Part shown: positions 23,086 to 35,575 of the stretch, piece after piece
Layout of the letters: every line of letters starts with the position of its first letter
Numbering within the stretch: position 1 is the stretch's first letter
DNA from: Labia minor
Lineage: Eukaryota > Arthropoda > Insecta > Dermaptera > Spongiphoridae
DNA length: 64,000 nt
Direction of reading: 5' to 3'
Assembly: GCA_963082975.1 (NCBI GenBank)
Contig: OY720344.1
Span: 12,511,580 to 12,575,579, forward strand
Notes under the pieces: model-generated
The model's input: only the letters and a program-made list of their open reading frames with translations
What the model was told of the DNA's origin: nothing
The model's database searches: none
Position numbers and translations under genes: made by a program

Positions 23086-26000
23086 TTGTGAGTATTTAAC
23101 TTGATTTTCTCTTAAAATTCTGGTTTAACCCAGCCTTGCTATTGTATTAGATGATTAAATTTCGAAGAGAAATTGTTCTTTCACTAAACGATGACAACAT
23201 TTAAATCTCATATAAAGATGATGATACATTTCTTATTCTTGTTATAACTTTCGAAAGACATAAACTTATTCATATTATTAAGAATCAATGTGTCATTTAA
23301 TTATTTCTTTTGAACATAAAAAAATAAATCCTATTTTTCTAATAAATAAAAAAGAAATGATTTGAATTCGCTGAAAGATAAGATGAATATTCATTTCATT
23401 TCTTTACTTATCTTTTAAATTTATGAATGTGTTCGTTTATCACTCGATATAGTAGGTATTTTAACTAATGTCATTTTCTTATTTATTTATTTATTTTGTT
23501 AAGAGTTTAGAGTTGGAGCAGGATAAGGAAAAATTATTTCTATATATGTGACCCAGTCTTTTGTCAATTTCTCTCATTCAATTGAGAACAACAATTCTGC
23601 CATACAAGCGAATAGTAGAGTTAAGATTGAGCATTTTTAGAATTGATTCGCTTGCATTCAATAGGCCCGAGGCGATCACAGTTACGGATGGGGCTAACGG
23701 CTTTTGCTCTCTATTCGAGACTATGATGCGTTGGTTCATAGTTGAATTGATTTGCCTAGCGACGAATGAGCCTAATTGGTCATGAGATGAAATGAGCCTT
23801 CATGCAACAACGGTGGTCACGGTTTGTCAAATTACATTCCATATGCATTTGCATCTCTTCATATTTGAAATAAAACATAAAATATATTATAGGTATACAC
23901 ATATTTATGTATACAAATTCCCACCCCCTCCAGATGAATCATTAATATATTAATATAACACAAATTAATTACAACCACAAATACCTTTCTATTTTTTAGC
24001 AGCTTATAATCCTATAGATATTTGAATTTTAAATTAATTATTATTTTTTAAAATTTTTCAAATTTGAATTGCAATTTGTTTATTAAATAGAATTTGTTAA
24101 TCTATATAAATAAAGGTTTTTCTCTGCACATTGCTCAGAATTTAAAAATTTTTTTTTATTTTTTTAATTTATTTATTTATTATTTTTGACATGTGTGTAT
24201 TTTTTAATTATTATTTAAAATAATTTCGAAATGTCTTTTATTACAAACATATTAATTTTTTTTTGTTAGAGATGATTTTCAAATATTAAAAAATAGAAAA
24301 TTACCTATTATTATTAGTTTTGATAATTATTTATTATCTAAATATCCTAAAGGTAATATACATTATTATAAAATTAATAAATTTATTTAAAAAGAAAGTA
24401 TAAGAATAGTATTATTATTACCATCGGTAGTGTTGTTCTCTTGAGAAATTTTTTTTTTTTTTTTTTTTTTTTTAAATTCAAAAACAAAATTTAAAATGGG
24501 TCAAAGTTTGCATATTTTTCACTGAACCCAAATGAATGGTTTATTATTATCTCATAAAGAACATAAAAATTGCGTTAAAAATCAAAATGGTGGCATCATA
24601 TGATCTTAATTTGAAGTCCTTGAAAGAAATATAATAATTAGGATGGTAGAATGGTAGAGGGGACCTGTTGAAACTAACATCTCTCCAAAGCCAAATCAAA
24701 ATACAGTCTCTCCCATTTCCCATTCATTATAACAGCCATAATTGATTATATACCCTTTCGAGATGGTCGCATTTCTGATACTTTCAAATGAAAGTATAAT
24801 AAATATAATTTTATACATTTATATATTAGAATAAAATTATCACTTTAATCTTGATTACAAATTAGATTTTATCAGTTTTTGAACAAATAATGTCCAATGA
24901 GTCGAATTCGGTAAGAATTTGTTTTTTTATAGGTGAATATATACTTATAAAGATATCTTCGTGCCAACAATTTATCCCAGTTAGTATATTACTGAGTCAG
25001 AATTACTGATGATGTATAAATAATAAATAAATTGAAAAAATATTTATTTGTTCCCATACTTTTTCTTTCTCTCTTTGGTTTTAGTTAGAGAGAGCACTTA
25101 ATATATATAATCATAAAACATTCATGTTATAATTACTTTAATGTTACTCGAATATTAGTATATTTAATGTATTAATGATGAAACCATAATATCTTTTATA
25201 ACAAGGTAATAATGCACATAGAAAAAATAAAATAAATAAATCATGTAATTTCAAAGTATATACTTTAAAAATAAATACAACAAAAAACCTTTAAAATATT
25301 TAAAATGTTAACACCCAATAATAAATAATAATTTATTTATTTATTCAATTCCTTCACGCTAAAGAATAAGTGCCTGTGTCTATTAAACGGGCAACACATC
25401 CATTAAAACAAATATAAAACAACCGTGTATTACAATAAACATTTGTAAAAATCTCAGAATAAATTTTACTTTAATAAAACAGACTTTAAAAATTTCAATT
25501 TTATACACAATCCATTTTGTTTCAATTGTTTCAATGTTGGAAATGAATTTATGAGGAGCTGAATCACAACATGTACATATCAAATTTTTAAAAATCAATT
25601 TCTGTGGTTATTGAATAGATATTGATATAATATATAGCCTATATTCGAATAGAGGTATGTAAAAATATTGTGATGTAATTTCATAGAAATCGGTTAAGCC
25701 AATTTTAACTCTATAATGTCATAATTTCTGGACAGACAGACAGACAGCAATGAAAAATTCTCTAAAGTCACTTTTGGATTCTAGAGACCATGAAACGCGA
25801 AGATAGGCAAAATTTTTTTAAATTCAGAGCAATATGCAGACAAAAACCATTTTTGATATATATAGAATAGAAGAAGAAGATAGAAGATAATATTTAAAAA
25901 AAAATTGATTGATTTTAATTTTTATTTTAATGCTTTTTATAATTTATATATATTAATCTTTAAATTTCTCTACAAATGTATGAAATAATTACCATATATA

Positions 26001-26983
26001 TTTAAAACTAAAATTTAGCCTCTTTTTAGTTCTCTTTTGGTGTCCAAATGCATTATTATTGATTTTTCTTTTTCTTAGATTTTTTTTTTTTTTTTGGAAT
26101 TTTTCACTGTGGGCCTTTTTTTTAGATTTATTCTATATATTATAAACTAATTATTATTGTAATTATAACTATAAATATCATAGATAAATTAGTTAAATTA
26201 TATTAAATTATCTTGAAATTTTATAATATATTATATTAATACAATATAATTTTCTAGAATATATAATATTAATTAATTCTGTAAAATATTCAACAATAGA
26301 TATTACAAATAAATATCATAAAATAATGATTTACAGTAAATTAATGAATAATGAATTAATATATATATATATATATATTATATATGATAGTGTGAGAACA
26401 CCTTTTAATTTAAATAATAAATCAACTAAAAGATTCTTTGTCTTTTCTCTTCGAGCTTTTCGAGGTCAGTATAATTAACCAATTAAATATATTATAAAGA
26501 GATGCTAAATGAATTAAAGGGAAGACAACATTAAATGAGAATATAATTTTCATTTATAAATCAAGTTAAAGAAATATGAGATTTTATATTCTTCCATGTG
26601 TTGAAGTTAATCATCAAGTCAATTGTTTAATGATAGTAATTAAAAATTGGAACTAACCATGATATAATGTAATAAAATTTCATTTCTTTGAGTGATATGC
26701 TTTACGCTACATGATTTTGTCCCTGATTTCAAAATTTAAATAATATATGTTTTAATATAATAAATAAGTACCTGATTCACCGAGCCCGGGCTTGGTTTTT
26801 AAAAAAAAATATTCCTTATGAACTATGAATATTTAAGATTAAGATTATTATTAAAATAAATAAACGACAAAATATATGAAAAAATTTCAAATAATTTAAA
26901 AGAAAATAAATTAAAAAAAAAATAGTCATAAAACATACAGCCCTTAAAAGTACGTATTAATGCACCGAAAGACAGGAAAGTAT
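23086..26983. other. AT-rich intronic stretch
   Basis: A/T filler including a T run at 24449-24473. An island at 23560-23830 (balanced composition, e.g. GGCCCGAGGCGATCACAG, GGATGGGGCTAACGGC) is unassigned. A short GACAGACAGACAG tract at about 25734-25748, preceded by GAAATCGGTTAAGCC, resembles a decayed piece of the family B/C type. No gene was recognised; the 71-codon frame at 25383-25598 is low complexity. Confidence 0.5.
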
Positions 26984-27270
26984 GACCTGTGGATATAACA
27001 TAATATACCATATATTTCGTAATTTGATTACAAAATATTATTAATATAAATATTTTTAATTTTATTTTATTTATAATATTTTGTATTTAAGGATGCGCTG
27101 TCCGACGTTGTCTAGAGCCATTTTTATTATTATTAAAATTCCTATTTTAAATTAAGAACAAACTAACAAAGATGATATTTCCCGAGGCTGAAACCAATAT
27201 AGATTGATTTTTCTTTATAAATATTGTCTTTTGGTGTGAATTTCAAAAATATCCTTCGCTAGCGGTTTAA
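26984..27270 (-). mobile_element. Family B fragment, copy 5 (internally deleted)
   Basis: It begins GACCTGTGG like the hairpin end of family B, then skips to ATATAACATA, TAATATAAATATTTTTAATT and the conserved region around GATGATATTTCCCGAGG and ACCAATATAGATTG. The 5' half (tandem tract and inverted repeat) is missing. Confidence 0.65.
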
Positions 27271-28404
27271 TATTTCAAATATTTATATATATATATACAT
27301 ACAATTTTTGCTAGTATAATAAGATAAGAAAGATATAAAGAAAAAAAATAGAAGAAATAAATTATGAATATCGTAGATAGATATGTTTAAATCCTTTTAA
27401 TATAAATGGAAAGCCGAGTCTATCTGGTTTGTTTATGAAAAGTGTGCTGTTGCTGCTGCGGGGCTTTTAAACTTCAAATGGATTACAAAACATAACTATC
27501 ACGAAAGGAACCAGTTGTGTGGATCACAAATTAGATTAAGTAATATTTTATTAGAGAATGAATGGATGGACTCCTCCGAGGAAAACCGGATAAGAATCAA
27601 CTGCGATAAATTTATTTTATTAGAATATACTTTATTTTTATTAATAAATTATTCAAATACCTGTTTCATATTTTTATGATGATTATAATTCTTGAATTTT
27701 GAATTATATGAATCTTTCTTAGGATATCTATTTATTATTATAATTTTATAAAGAATGATATTTTCATTCATTTTATTGAAGAAAAGAGCAACTTCCTTCC
27801 CATTAAACTAACTAGTGTAGTCACCACATGACTTTTCGATCCATTTAACCTAACTTAACTTTCCTCAAAAAGTGACCATTATAAAAACCCATCGTATAAT
27901 CCAGAAAATATCCTAAAGAGCTAACAATCGGAATTTTTATATAAATCTTTTGGACATGAATAATAGACACATGCATTGCATGTTAATGTAAGTATGTGAA
28001 ACTGCACAGGAACAGTTTTTTTATTTTTCTTTAATCAACCCCTTCTATTCTCTTAAATCCTTTCAGAATTAGAATAAAAATAGAATAGAATAGATATAGT
28101 ATTATAAAATTTCAATAATAGTGAATGATTTTATTTCCAAACAACTAAATTACATTTATACTCTAACACAAAACTTCATATACTGTATAAGATATTTATT
28201 TAAATTGGTTTTATAGCCTCTACTAATATCAGATATTATTTTTTTATGTATGTTCTATTTTTATTTATGTTCGTATATATAACTACTATTTATTACATAA
28301 AATTTAACTTCATCATAATAATAAAATAAACTTTTTACTAAAATTTTCTAAAGAGAATAAAAATACAATTATATAAGATATATAAATATCCTATAAAGTT
28401 TATA
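27271..28404. other. AT-rich intronic stretch
   Basis: A/T filler with a short (TA)n at about 27285. Nothing recognised. Confidence 0.5.
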
Positions 28405-28412
28405 CACTAGAA

Positions 28413-29406
28413 AAGTCCTGGCCAACCCGCGGCCCTCGGGCCGCATGCGGCCCACCGTGAAAAATTGTGCGGCCCGCCATTTAACTTTATATTTCTTTTG
28501 TAACTTTCATTTCTTATCTGTATATTCAAAGACATAGAATATAATTGAAATAATTATAATTAATTCATTTTTTTATTTTAAATTGTTATTATTATTTTTA
28601 TTTAAAATAAGTTGACCTGTGGCCAGGTCCGAACCGACCGACGGTTTGAAATAAATTAATTTCCAGCTACAGAAACAATTTCAAATAATTTTAATATATC
28701 TATTAATGTAATAAAAAACAGATAGGCATATAACATAAATATTTTTAATTTTATTTTATTTATAATATATAGCTGAAGAAGCCGGCGTTGCCGGCGTTAC
28801 CCGAGGCTGTGACGTCATGAAGGGCTGGGTGACGTCATATAATTTTAAATTAAGAAAAACATAATGAAGATGATTTTTCCCGAGGATAAAACCAATACAT
28901 TCGTGGTGATATGTAAAAAAATCTCCTTATGTGAAATTTGGTGCGAAAATAACCCTTCCCTTCTTATCGTCGATCGCTAATACTACCACTTCCGGTTTCC
29001 GGATTTGCACCAAAAGTTGATCAATTCATCCCACTGATGCATTAAGTAAATATACCAAATTTCATCAAAATCCGTTAAGCCGTTCAGGCTGTACACATCT
29101 ATACGGACGGACAGACGGACGGACAGACATCATGCTAAAAATACTTTTTTCTGTTAAGAAAATGCATGATTCGTGGAGATATGTAAAAATCTCCACATGT
29201 GAAATTTGGTGTGAAAACAATACCTCCCTTACTATCGTCGGTCGGTAAAAAAAGTAGCAGAAAAATAAATAAAAACATTAAACATTAAGCATCAAGGAAA
29301 TATTAAGTGTTTTTTAATACATTGTAAAGTTTCCTTAAAATGCGGCCCTTGTAGCATTGCTCCTAATCAAAGAGGCCCATGGAGTCATTTGGGTTGGCCA
29401 GGTTGG
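28413..29406. mobile_element. hAT-type non-autonomous element hosting a family B copy
   Basis: The ends share CCTGGCCAACC in inverted orientation (left 28417-28427, right GGTTGGCCAGG 29392-29402). A perfect 8-bp duplication CACTAGAA flanks it (28405-28412 and 29407-29414). The GCGGCCC-rich left end is typical of a widespread hAT group. A family B copy (28614-29247) sits inside. Confidence 0.9.
28614..29247 (-). mobile_element. Family B element, copy 2, nested in a hAT
   Basis: Near full length. On the minus strand it begins TTACCGACCGACGATAGTAA at 29247, has a (GTCC/GTCT)n tract near 29105-29130, and ends CCGTCGGTCGGTTCGGACCT and the hairpin GACCTG-GCCA-CAGGTC at 28614. Two CRE palindromes TGACGTCA lie at 28810-28817 and 28830-28837. 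Confidence 0.88.
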
Positions 29407-29646
29407 CACTAGAACTTAGTATTTGACCAATTTCTACAAGATTTCCTTTATCAGTTATTTCTGCATCTGATTCTCGTTTTAACCTACCTACCTACCTACG
29501 TATATATATACTACCAATATGTTTTTTCCTCATTCAAACTAAATAAATAATATAGACTATGTTTTTCTTTATATATAGCCTTTTCCTAGTTAGTAAATCA
29601 AATAAAAAATAAAAAATTTATTTCAATATTATGTAGAATGTTAAAT

Positions 29647-29956
29647 CAGTGATTCCCAAAGTGGGCGTTTTCGCCCCCTCGTGGGTGCAGCAGCAATCCA
29701 GGTGGGCGGTGAAGACCACAGGCGCATTTAAGGAAAATTACTTGTATATTACTTTTCTATTCTGAGTTCAATAAATAGATACATAATTTAAATGTTTCTA
29801 ATTTACACCTTTATTTATAATATTTTGCAATACAGTACATTCATCTTTCTGTTTAATTGTTATTAAAATTAAAAAAAGTTAATTTCAAAGGGTGCTGAAT
29901 AAATTTTTCTCTAGAAAGGGGGCGCTTGCCCAAATACACTTGAGAATCAACCACTG
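29647..29956. mobile_element. hAT-type MITE
   Basis: It starts CAGTGATTCCCAAAGTGGGC and ends ...AATCAACCACTG. The flanks TGTTAAAT and ATGTAAAT match at 6 of 8 positions, an eroded 8-bp duplication. About 310 bp, with no coding frame. Confidence 0.7.
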
Positions 29957-31475
29957 ATGTAAATAATAAAATTCGCTGTAAAAATAAAAATGTACATGTA
30001 TACTAATTACGACCATGAGTCACCAATTGATTGTAAAAATTATTGTAAACCCTTTTTTGTTATTTTTGTTAAATTATGTATCACAAATTGGATAATATAT
30101 ATAAACATACTTTTTTTTTTAACTAAACTAAAAAAACTAAATAAATAATTCACTTCTAATATTCCAAATTTGTTAATACATGTTTATTACAATTTTGATT
30201 TTTTTGTATTATATTTTCAATTATTAAAAAAATATCGAAAATTATTTTAAAAATTTATTGGATATATAAATCTCAAAACAAAAAAAAAGAATTTAAAATA
30301 TATATGAAGTTGTTAAATTGATTGTTTGAAGTTAAACATGTTTAAATAAATAACTAGAATATTTGTTTAATCTAATATAAATACAATAATAAAACCATTA
30401 TATTTATTTGAAAACAAAACACTTGTTGGGAAGATTAAATTTCAATCAACCAATATTTAGAGGAATTATACGAATTATTATTATTTATTTAAACATTTGA
30501 AAATTAAATATTTTTTTCATTATGATTATTTACATTTAAATACATTTTATATTTATTTATTAGTAGAAATGAGGTATAATCTAATGTAAACAGGTTTCAT
30601 GGATTAAATATCCTACATATAAATATTTATATACTGGGATATGTGTTTTAAATTCTTACACTGACTAAGATATGAAATGAAATTACTAATAATTCATTTT
30701 ATTGAAATGCATTACTTAATAAATTGCAATAAACTTATTCTTTGAAAATTTCTTCCAAGTATGAACCGAATTATCATTGTGATTTGGTATATGATTCCAA
30801 ATTGATTTTCTCATAAATATTTAAGCCATCAATATAGATTTATAGATCTCCAATTTTTATTTAATAAATATATATTTGTTACAAAGTGTTACCTACTTTT
30901 CAAGATTTGGAGTTATAATTAATTTAAAATTAGGAAAATTTAATTTGTTTTTTCATTCAATGACAATAGAACCCATTTTAGTCATACCTTGAAATAATTA
31001 TTTTATAAAATATGATAAATATTTTTATAACTAGAATTTTTAAACTTGCTAAAAAATGAAAACTTATTTAGATAAACATTAACAAACAAGATTGTTAAAA
31101 ATATATGTTTTGTTCCATTTAAATTATATTACTACAGAAACTACAGACAAAAATTAATATACCATTATATATATAATAACAAATAATTAGATTTAAAATT
31201 TTAAAACTATCTATATATACTCTAATATTTTGTGAAATTATATTGTGATAAGTATTTATTTATTTTTTAGAAAATTAAAAAAGAAATCAATTATTTTATC
31301 TAGTAAAAAAATTCTTGACCTACAAGAAAATAAAAATGAATTATGAAACTCTCTAACTGGTTTGATATAGATTTTCTTTCTTTCTTTTTTTTTTAATTAT
31401 TAATTCATTAGAAATCAGGTTTAATTAAATGATTTGTTTAATTAGAAATTAGCTACTAATGCAAGGATTACTTAC
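29957..31475. other. AT-rich intronic stretch before the splice donor
   Basis: A/T filler. No gene, repeat family or RNA gene was recognised between the MITE and the GRXCR exon. Confidence 0.5.
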
Positions 31476-31709
31476 CCCAATGTATTGTCCCTCGACGAAA
31501 AGTTGTGGCACTAAAACCTCTTGACTGCCGATTCTTTGACGTAATTCGGTCTGATACTCTCTTGACATGCACACATCGCGCTCGTCGAATTTCACTAGGA
31601 GGGTGCGTAATATTTGTTTGACTTTGAGACATTCGTGGTACGTGTCCCGAATGACACCCATTGATGTCGAATATAAAACTACCTTCCCTGCTTCCTTCTC
31701 TTTGAAACC
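31476..31709 (-). CDS. GRXCR1: GRXCR-type protein, internal exon with first part of glutaredoxin-like domain
   Basis: This is an internal coding exon of 234 bp (78 codons, phase 0 at both ends). It has a T-rich acceptor ending ACAG just upstream (AG at 31711-31710) and a consensus donor GTAAGT starting at 31475. It reads GFKEKEAGKVVLYSTSMGVI at the start, then a helix, a second strand (VKFDERDVCM) and VLVPQLFVEGQYIG. These are beta-1, alpha-1, beta-2 and the cis-proline strand of a glutaredoxin fold. The CxxC active site of true glutaredoxins is missing and TSMGVIRDTYHEC stands in its place, as in GRXCR proteins, which in vertebrates act in sensory hair bundles. The ATG at 31661 is an internal methionine, not a start, because the fold begins 16 codons earlier. 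It joins in frame to the exon at 7579-7644. The family call is firm; the choice of paralogue 1 over 2 is less so. Confidence 0.87.
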
Positions 31710-32107
31710 CTGTAAAAAAGAAATAGAAACAGAATGTTAGTCAACTATTTATTAAAACTATTGCAACCATAAAATATATGGAAAATAAAAATCAGAATAA
31801 AATTACGAAATATTGAAATTAAACGAAAATTAATTTCAATTTTAAACACAATATGAAATAAATAATAAAGAAGAATGATTATTTATTTATTTATTTTGAA
31901 ATTTTAATCTTATAATTTGCAAATAAGCGCAAAAAAATCTATAAAATGATAAAGAGAGAAGGAAGAGAAAATTGGAAAAATAAAGACACTGATGTGAGGA
32001 GAAAAATATTAGAAAAATAATAACTCTTGTAAATTAAAATGTAAAAAGATGTAGAAAATATGGTAGATGTCCTCTGAAAATATAAAAATATAAAATAAAT
32101 TTGTATC

Positions 32108-32153
<46 letters not shown>

Positions 32154-32399
32154 AAATAAATTACAAAAAAATAATTTTCTAAGAAGAGTTTTGAAAAAAT
32201 AATTTGATTTTAAAAGAATTGTTGCCAATAGTTCTTCATTTACCAATTTTAGGGCACAGCTACTTTTGTTTTTAAATTTTGACCCATCAGTAAAAGTTCA
32301 TTTAAATTTAGAATATTTGTTTAGAAATTCTTTTATCATTGTATTATAAACGTAATTTGAATCAGGATTTAGAAACATATTGAAAAAATTGAAAAAAGT
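31710..32399. other. AT-rich sequence upstream of the GRXCR exon
   Basis: It includes a (TA)n tract at 32109-32150. Frames here are low complexity. Nothing else was recognised. Confidence 0.5.
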
Positions 32400-32517
32400 G
32401 GAAAAAGCCTGTTTGCAAAATGATTTCGCCCCCCAAAATCGTATAGTCAAATAATCGCCCCTTTAAGATGTCGATCGCCCCTCAGGGATCAATATCGCCC
32501 AGGTTGGGAATCACTAG
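32400..32517. mobile_element. hAT-type MITE, right end only
   Basis: It ends GGTTGGGAATCACTAG and carries repeated CGCCCC words (TTTCGCCCCCC, AATCGCCCCTTT, GATCGCCCCTCAG), the style of hAT MITEs whose other end reads CTAGTGATTCCCAACC. The left terminus was not found. Confidence 0.55.
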
Positions 32518-32564
32518 TTTAATGTAAAAAAAAAATTTCCGATAATGAATATAAAATTAAGACT

Positions 32565-32675
32565 GTAAACTATCACTTTCGGTTTCCGAATATTTACCAA
32601 AAGTAGGGTATGGTGGTTTACATGTGACTTAATTTTTACCGACCTACGATAGTAAGGGAGGTATTGTTAGAATTT
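32565..32675. mobile_element. Family B fragments (rearranged)
   Basis: One piece resembles the CACTTCCGGTTTCCGGATTTGCACC region of family B (at 32572-32600). Immediately after, a 5' end in plus orientation reads TTACCGACCTACGATAGTAA and GGGAGGTATTGTT (32637-32669). The two pieces are in opposite orientations, so this is a scrambled remnant. Confidence 0.6.
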
Positions 32676-33037
32676 AGTTTGAGGTTAAAATTTTTCTTTA
32701 AACAGCTAATTTGCTAACGATTGGACTTTTTATTTAATTTATTATTATTTAGAAATCTTTATAGAAAGAAATAGATAATACATTGTAAATATTACTATTT
32801 TAATTAAATAATATTTTATATATATTTTTTAAATGCATTTATTTAAATATAATAGTAAATTAATTATCTGCCTATTTTTGTTTTCTTTTTTCTACTTTGT
32901 TTAGGTTTTCAAAACGTTCCGCTTCTCTCTTACCAAAATTTATCATCAATAATAATGCATATTAAATATAATAAATAGTGTTTAATAAAAGTATTCACAA
33001 ATGGTGAAAAGAGTCTACTGATGAAAGATATATATCA

Positions 33038-33436
33038 GTGATTCTCAACCACGAGATTTTCAAAATATGCCGCCAAATTTTACAAATGTAAAGTTCAAAT
33101 TAAGAAAAAGTACTTATTTATTTTATATGTATGTCAAAAAAGGTAAAATGTTTTTGCTATCAGGCTCTTTAACATTTTCGACCTTGTTTTTTAATTTTTT
33201 CAATATGGTTCTAAAAAAAAAGTAAAATATTTTTGCGATCAGGCTCTAAGTATCACCAAGTATTCCCACAGCTGTTATATTATTTCCGAAATGTGTCCGA
33301 CTATTGAAAAAGGTTGCCGATTCCTGATTATTATCATAAACTATATTACACAGTCTATTATAGGTAAGTAAATAACTTTTACACTTATCTTTTTCTTTGT
33401 GTGCCGCCAAATTTTTAAATCGTTAAAAGTGTGCCG
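33038..33436. mobile_element. hAT-type MITE remnants
   Basis: The left end CAGTGATTCTCAACCACGAG is at 33038. A second hAT-like terminus GGTTGCCGATTCCTG is at about 33311-33325. The block at 33377-33435 is nearly identical to 6889-6946 inside family A copy 1. It is a composite of at least two related short elements, and the duplications are eroded. Confidence 0.6.
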
Positions 33437-35154
33437 TGGTAAAACAATATAAAGACTTACTGGTATAAGTTTGAAGCGAGTATGTATCATTGTCCGACCT
33501 CGGCTATGGTCTAACTCAAAGTGTTAAAATAATCAATAAAAACGATCAATTATTATTATTATTATTATTATTTTATTTTTTTATTTCTGAATATTTCTTC
33601 ATCTAGCGCAATAATTAAAATTAATCTATATCCTATTAGAATGATAGAGAATGATATTGGATTCAATATAATTATTATTTATTAATTATCATAATAAATC
33701 GTGCTAATATTTGAATAAAGATTCAATCCATGTTTCTAGCAATGCAATATTATCTATAATGTCAATTAAATATATATATATATATATATATTAATCAATT
33801 AAATAAATATTTCCATGAAAATTAGGATCGATATTTTAAATGAATAAGCAAATACGTTACTAATATTTATAATTGATTTGAAAGAGCAAATGTAGCAATT
33901 CTTTATTAATAAAATATTTAACAAAAAGAGATTAAAAATTTATTATCTTAGTGAAATATTCATCCATTATTAATGATTATGATTATTAATGGATTATTAG
34001 AGTATTCGATTTGCAAATTCAAATTATTGAATAGCTTTGATCTGTACCGGTATTTCTGTATTTTTAATGTAGAATGTACGTAGATGCAGTGATATTCGAT
34101 GTTCATTACAAAATGATTGTAGTTAAAATAACATATTTTCATAAATCTAAAACAATATAATATAAATAATTTAATCAATCTAACACAATAACCACATTCC
34201 ATCAAACGTTCCTATCCTGAGCCATTTCCATTCAAATTCTATTCTTTCTAAATTCCCTTAATAGTTAATATTATATTAATTTTCCACCATATTCTCAGTT
34301 TTGAATTGATAATCCATACAATCAATTTTTAAAAATTAAACATGTTAAGCATTTAATTTGAAATAAAATGATTATACGAGATCAAGTCTTAGCCAAAACC
34401 AATGTTAAGTTTAAATCAGGATATAAATATGTACCATAACTTTTAAATTCAATTAAAATAGTTAACGTCAAATATCAACAGATATTAAAAATAACATCAT
34501 ATTTTGAGAATTATGAATACAACTACGAAATTTTTATAACTATTTTCATTCAACTAGATTGAATATGATTATTAATATGGAAAAAAAATTATATAAATAT
34601 GTATTAATTGAAATATAAACATTTATATATATATATATTTCAAATTTTATTTAAATTTAATTTTGATTGAAAAATTGTTAAATTTCACTTCCTATTTTTA
34701 TCCTCCGATTGTAAGGATTTTCCTTCATGATCATGAGAACAAAAAGAAAAAACAATCCCGGCACGAAAACATTCCAAACTTATACATATTTATTATAGGA
34801 AATTGACTGTCAAATCGTTATATATATAAATATAGGTATTTTACTTCAATTTTTTTTTTCATTAGATTTAAAAGGTTATAGAAATCCCATTCAACATAAA
34901 CTTTAACAACTTCTTTTATTTTCTTTGAAAAGTCAATAAAATTAAAAAATATAAATAATAACTAGAATATTTATTAAATATATTATAAATAACTATTATT
35001 TATAATCAATTAATTTTTAAATGTGTGTGATTAGAAGTCGACAGAAATATTTTTAAACTGATGAAGTGAGCTATGATCGCGGGCAGTGCCATTTGCACTG
35101 AACAGGTATTTTATTGGGATAAGAAAATTAAAAAATAGAAAAACTAATACATTA
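33437..35154. other. AT-rich non-coding stretch
   Basis: It has (TTA)n at about 33551-33572 and (TA)n at about 33770-33790. The 81-codon minus frame at 33960-34205 is Tyr/Asn/Ile-rich with no motif and is not supported. Confidence 0.5.
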
Positions 35155-35575
35155 TGGAGGTGGCTTGGCCGAGAGTGTAGCGTGGCAACCTTCTACACAA
35201 GAATTCGGCGTTCGATTCTAACCATGAACGGATTTTTCAAATAAATTCAATTTAACATCAGCTGCCTCCGGCTCCAGAAACTTGACAAGCCCTGGTTCTA
35301 TACAACCCTGCACCAGCAGGACTACCTCAAAAACAAGCAACCATAAGCAACAATTTATCGTGATGAGAATAACTCCAGTTGGTCCCCAATCCACCCGTCA
35401 CCTGGAGGATCCGGATCTTCACGAGCACTCAAAAAGAAGAATAAAAGTTAACACCTAAAGAACATTCATATATGGGTACACTTAACATCAATACCCTTGT
35501 ATATGGGAGCTTTGCGTGATCCTAGATGGTCCAGACGCAAATAATAATAATAATAATAATAATAGTAGGTATTAT
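35155..35575 (+). repeat. tRNA-derived SINE with (AAT)n tail
   Basis: The head GGAGGTGGCTTGGCCGAGAG gives an A-box and GGCGTTCGATTCTA a B-box, spaced as in a Leu/Ser-type tRNA. A GC-richer unrelated body of about 300 bp follows, and the element ends in (AAT)n at 35541-35564. The acceptor stem does not pair, so this is not a functional tRNA gene. It differs from the SINE at 12709. Confidence 0.7.

Larger units (their letters stand above)
7645..31475 (-). other. Giant intron of the GRXCR-type gene (about 23.8 kb)
   Basis: The interval between the two GRXCR exons starts with a GTAAGT donor (31475 downward) and ends with TTTCAG (to 7645), read on the minus strand. It is largely AT-rich filler with transposable elements in both orientations. 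I found no extra host exon in it. A few islands of higher complexity (about 13330-13480, 18355-18460, 20150-20400, 23560-23830) are not explained by recognised repeats. Confidence 0.8.

Noticed and set aside
32034-32246. 70-codon minus frame with Tyr-Ile repeat
   Set aside because: It is the translation of a (TA)n microsatellite and AT-rich flanks.
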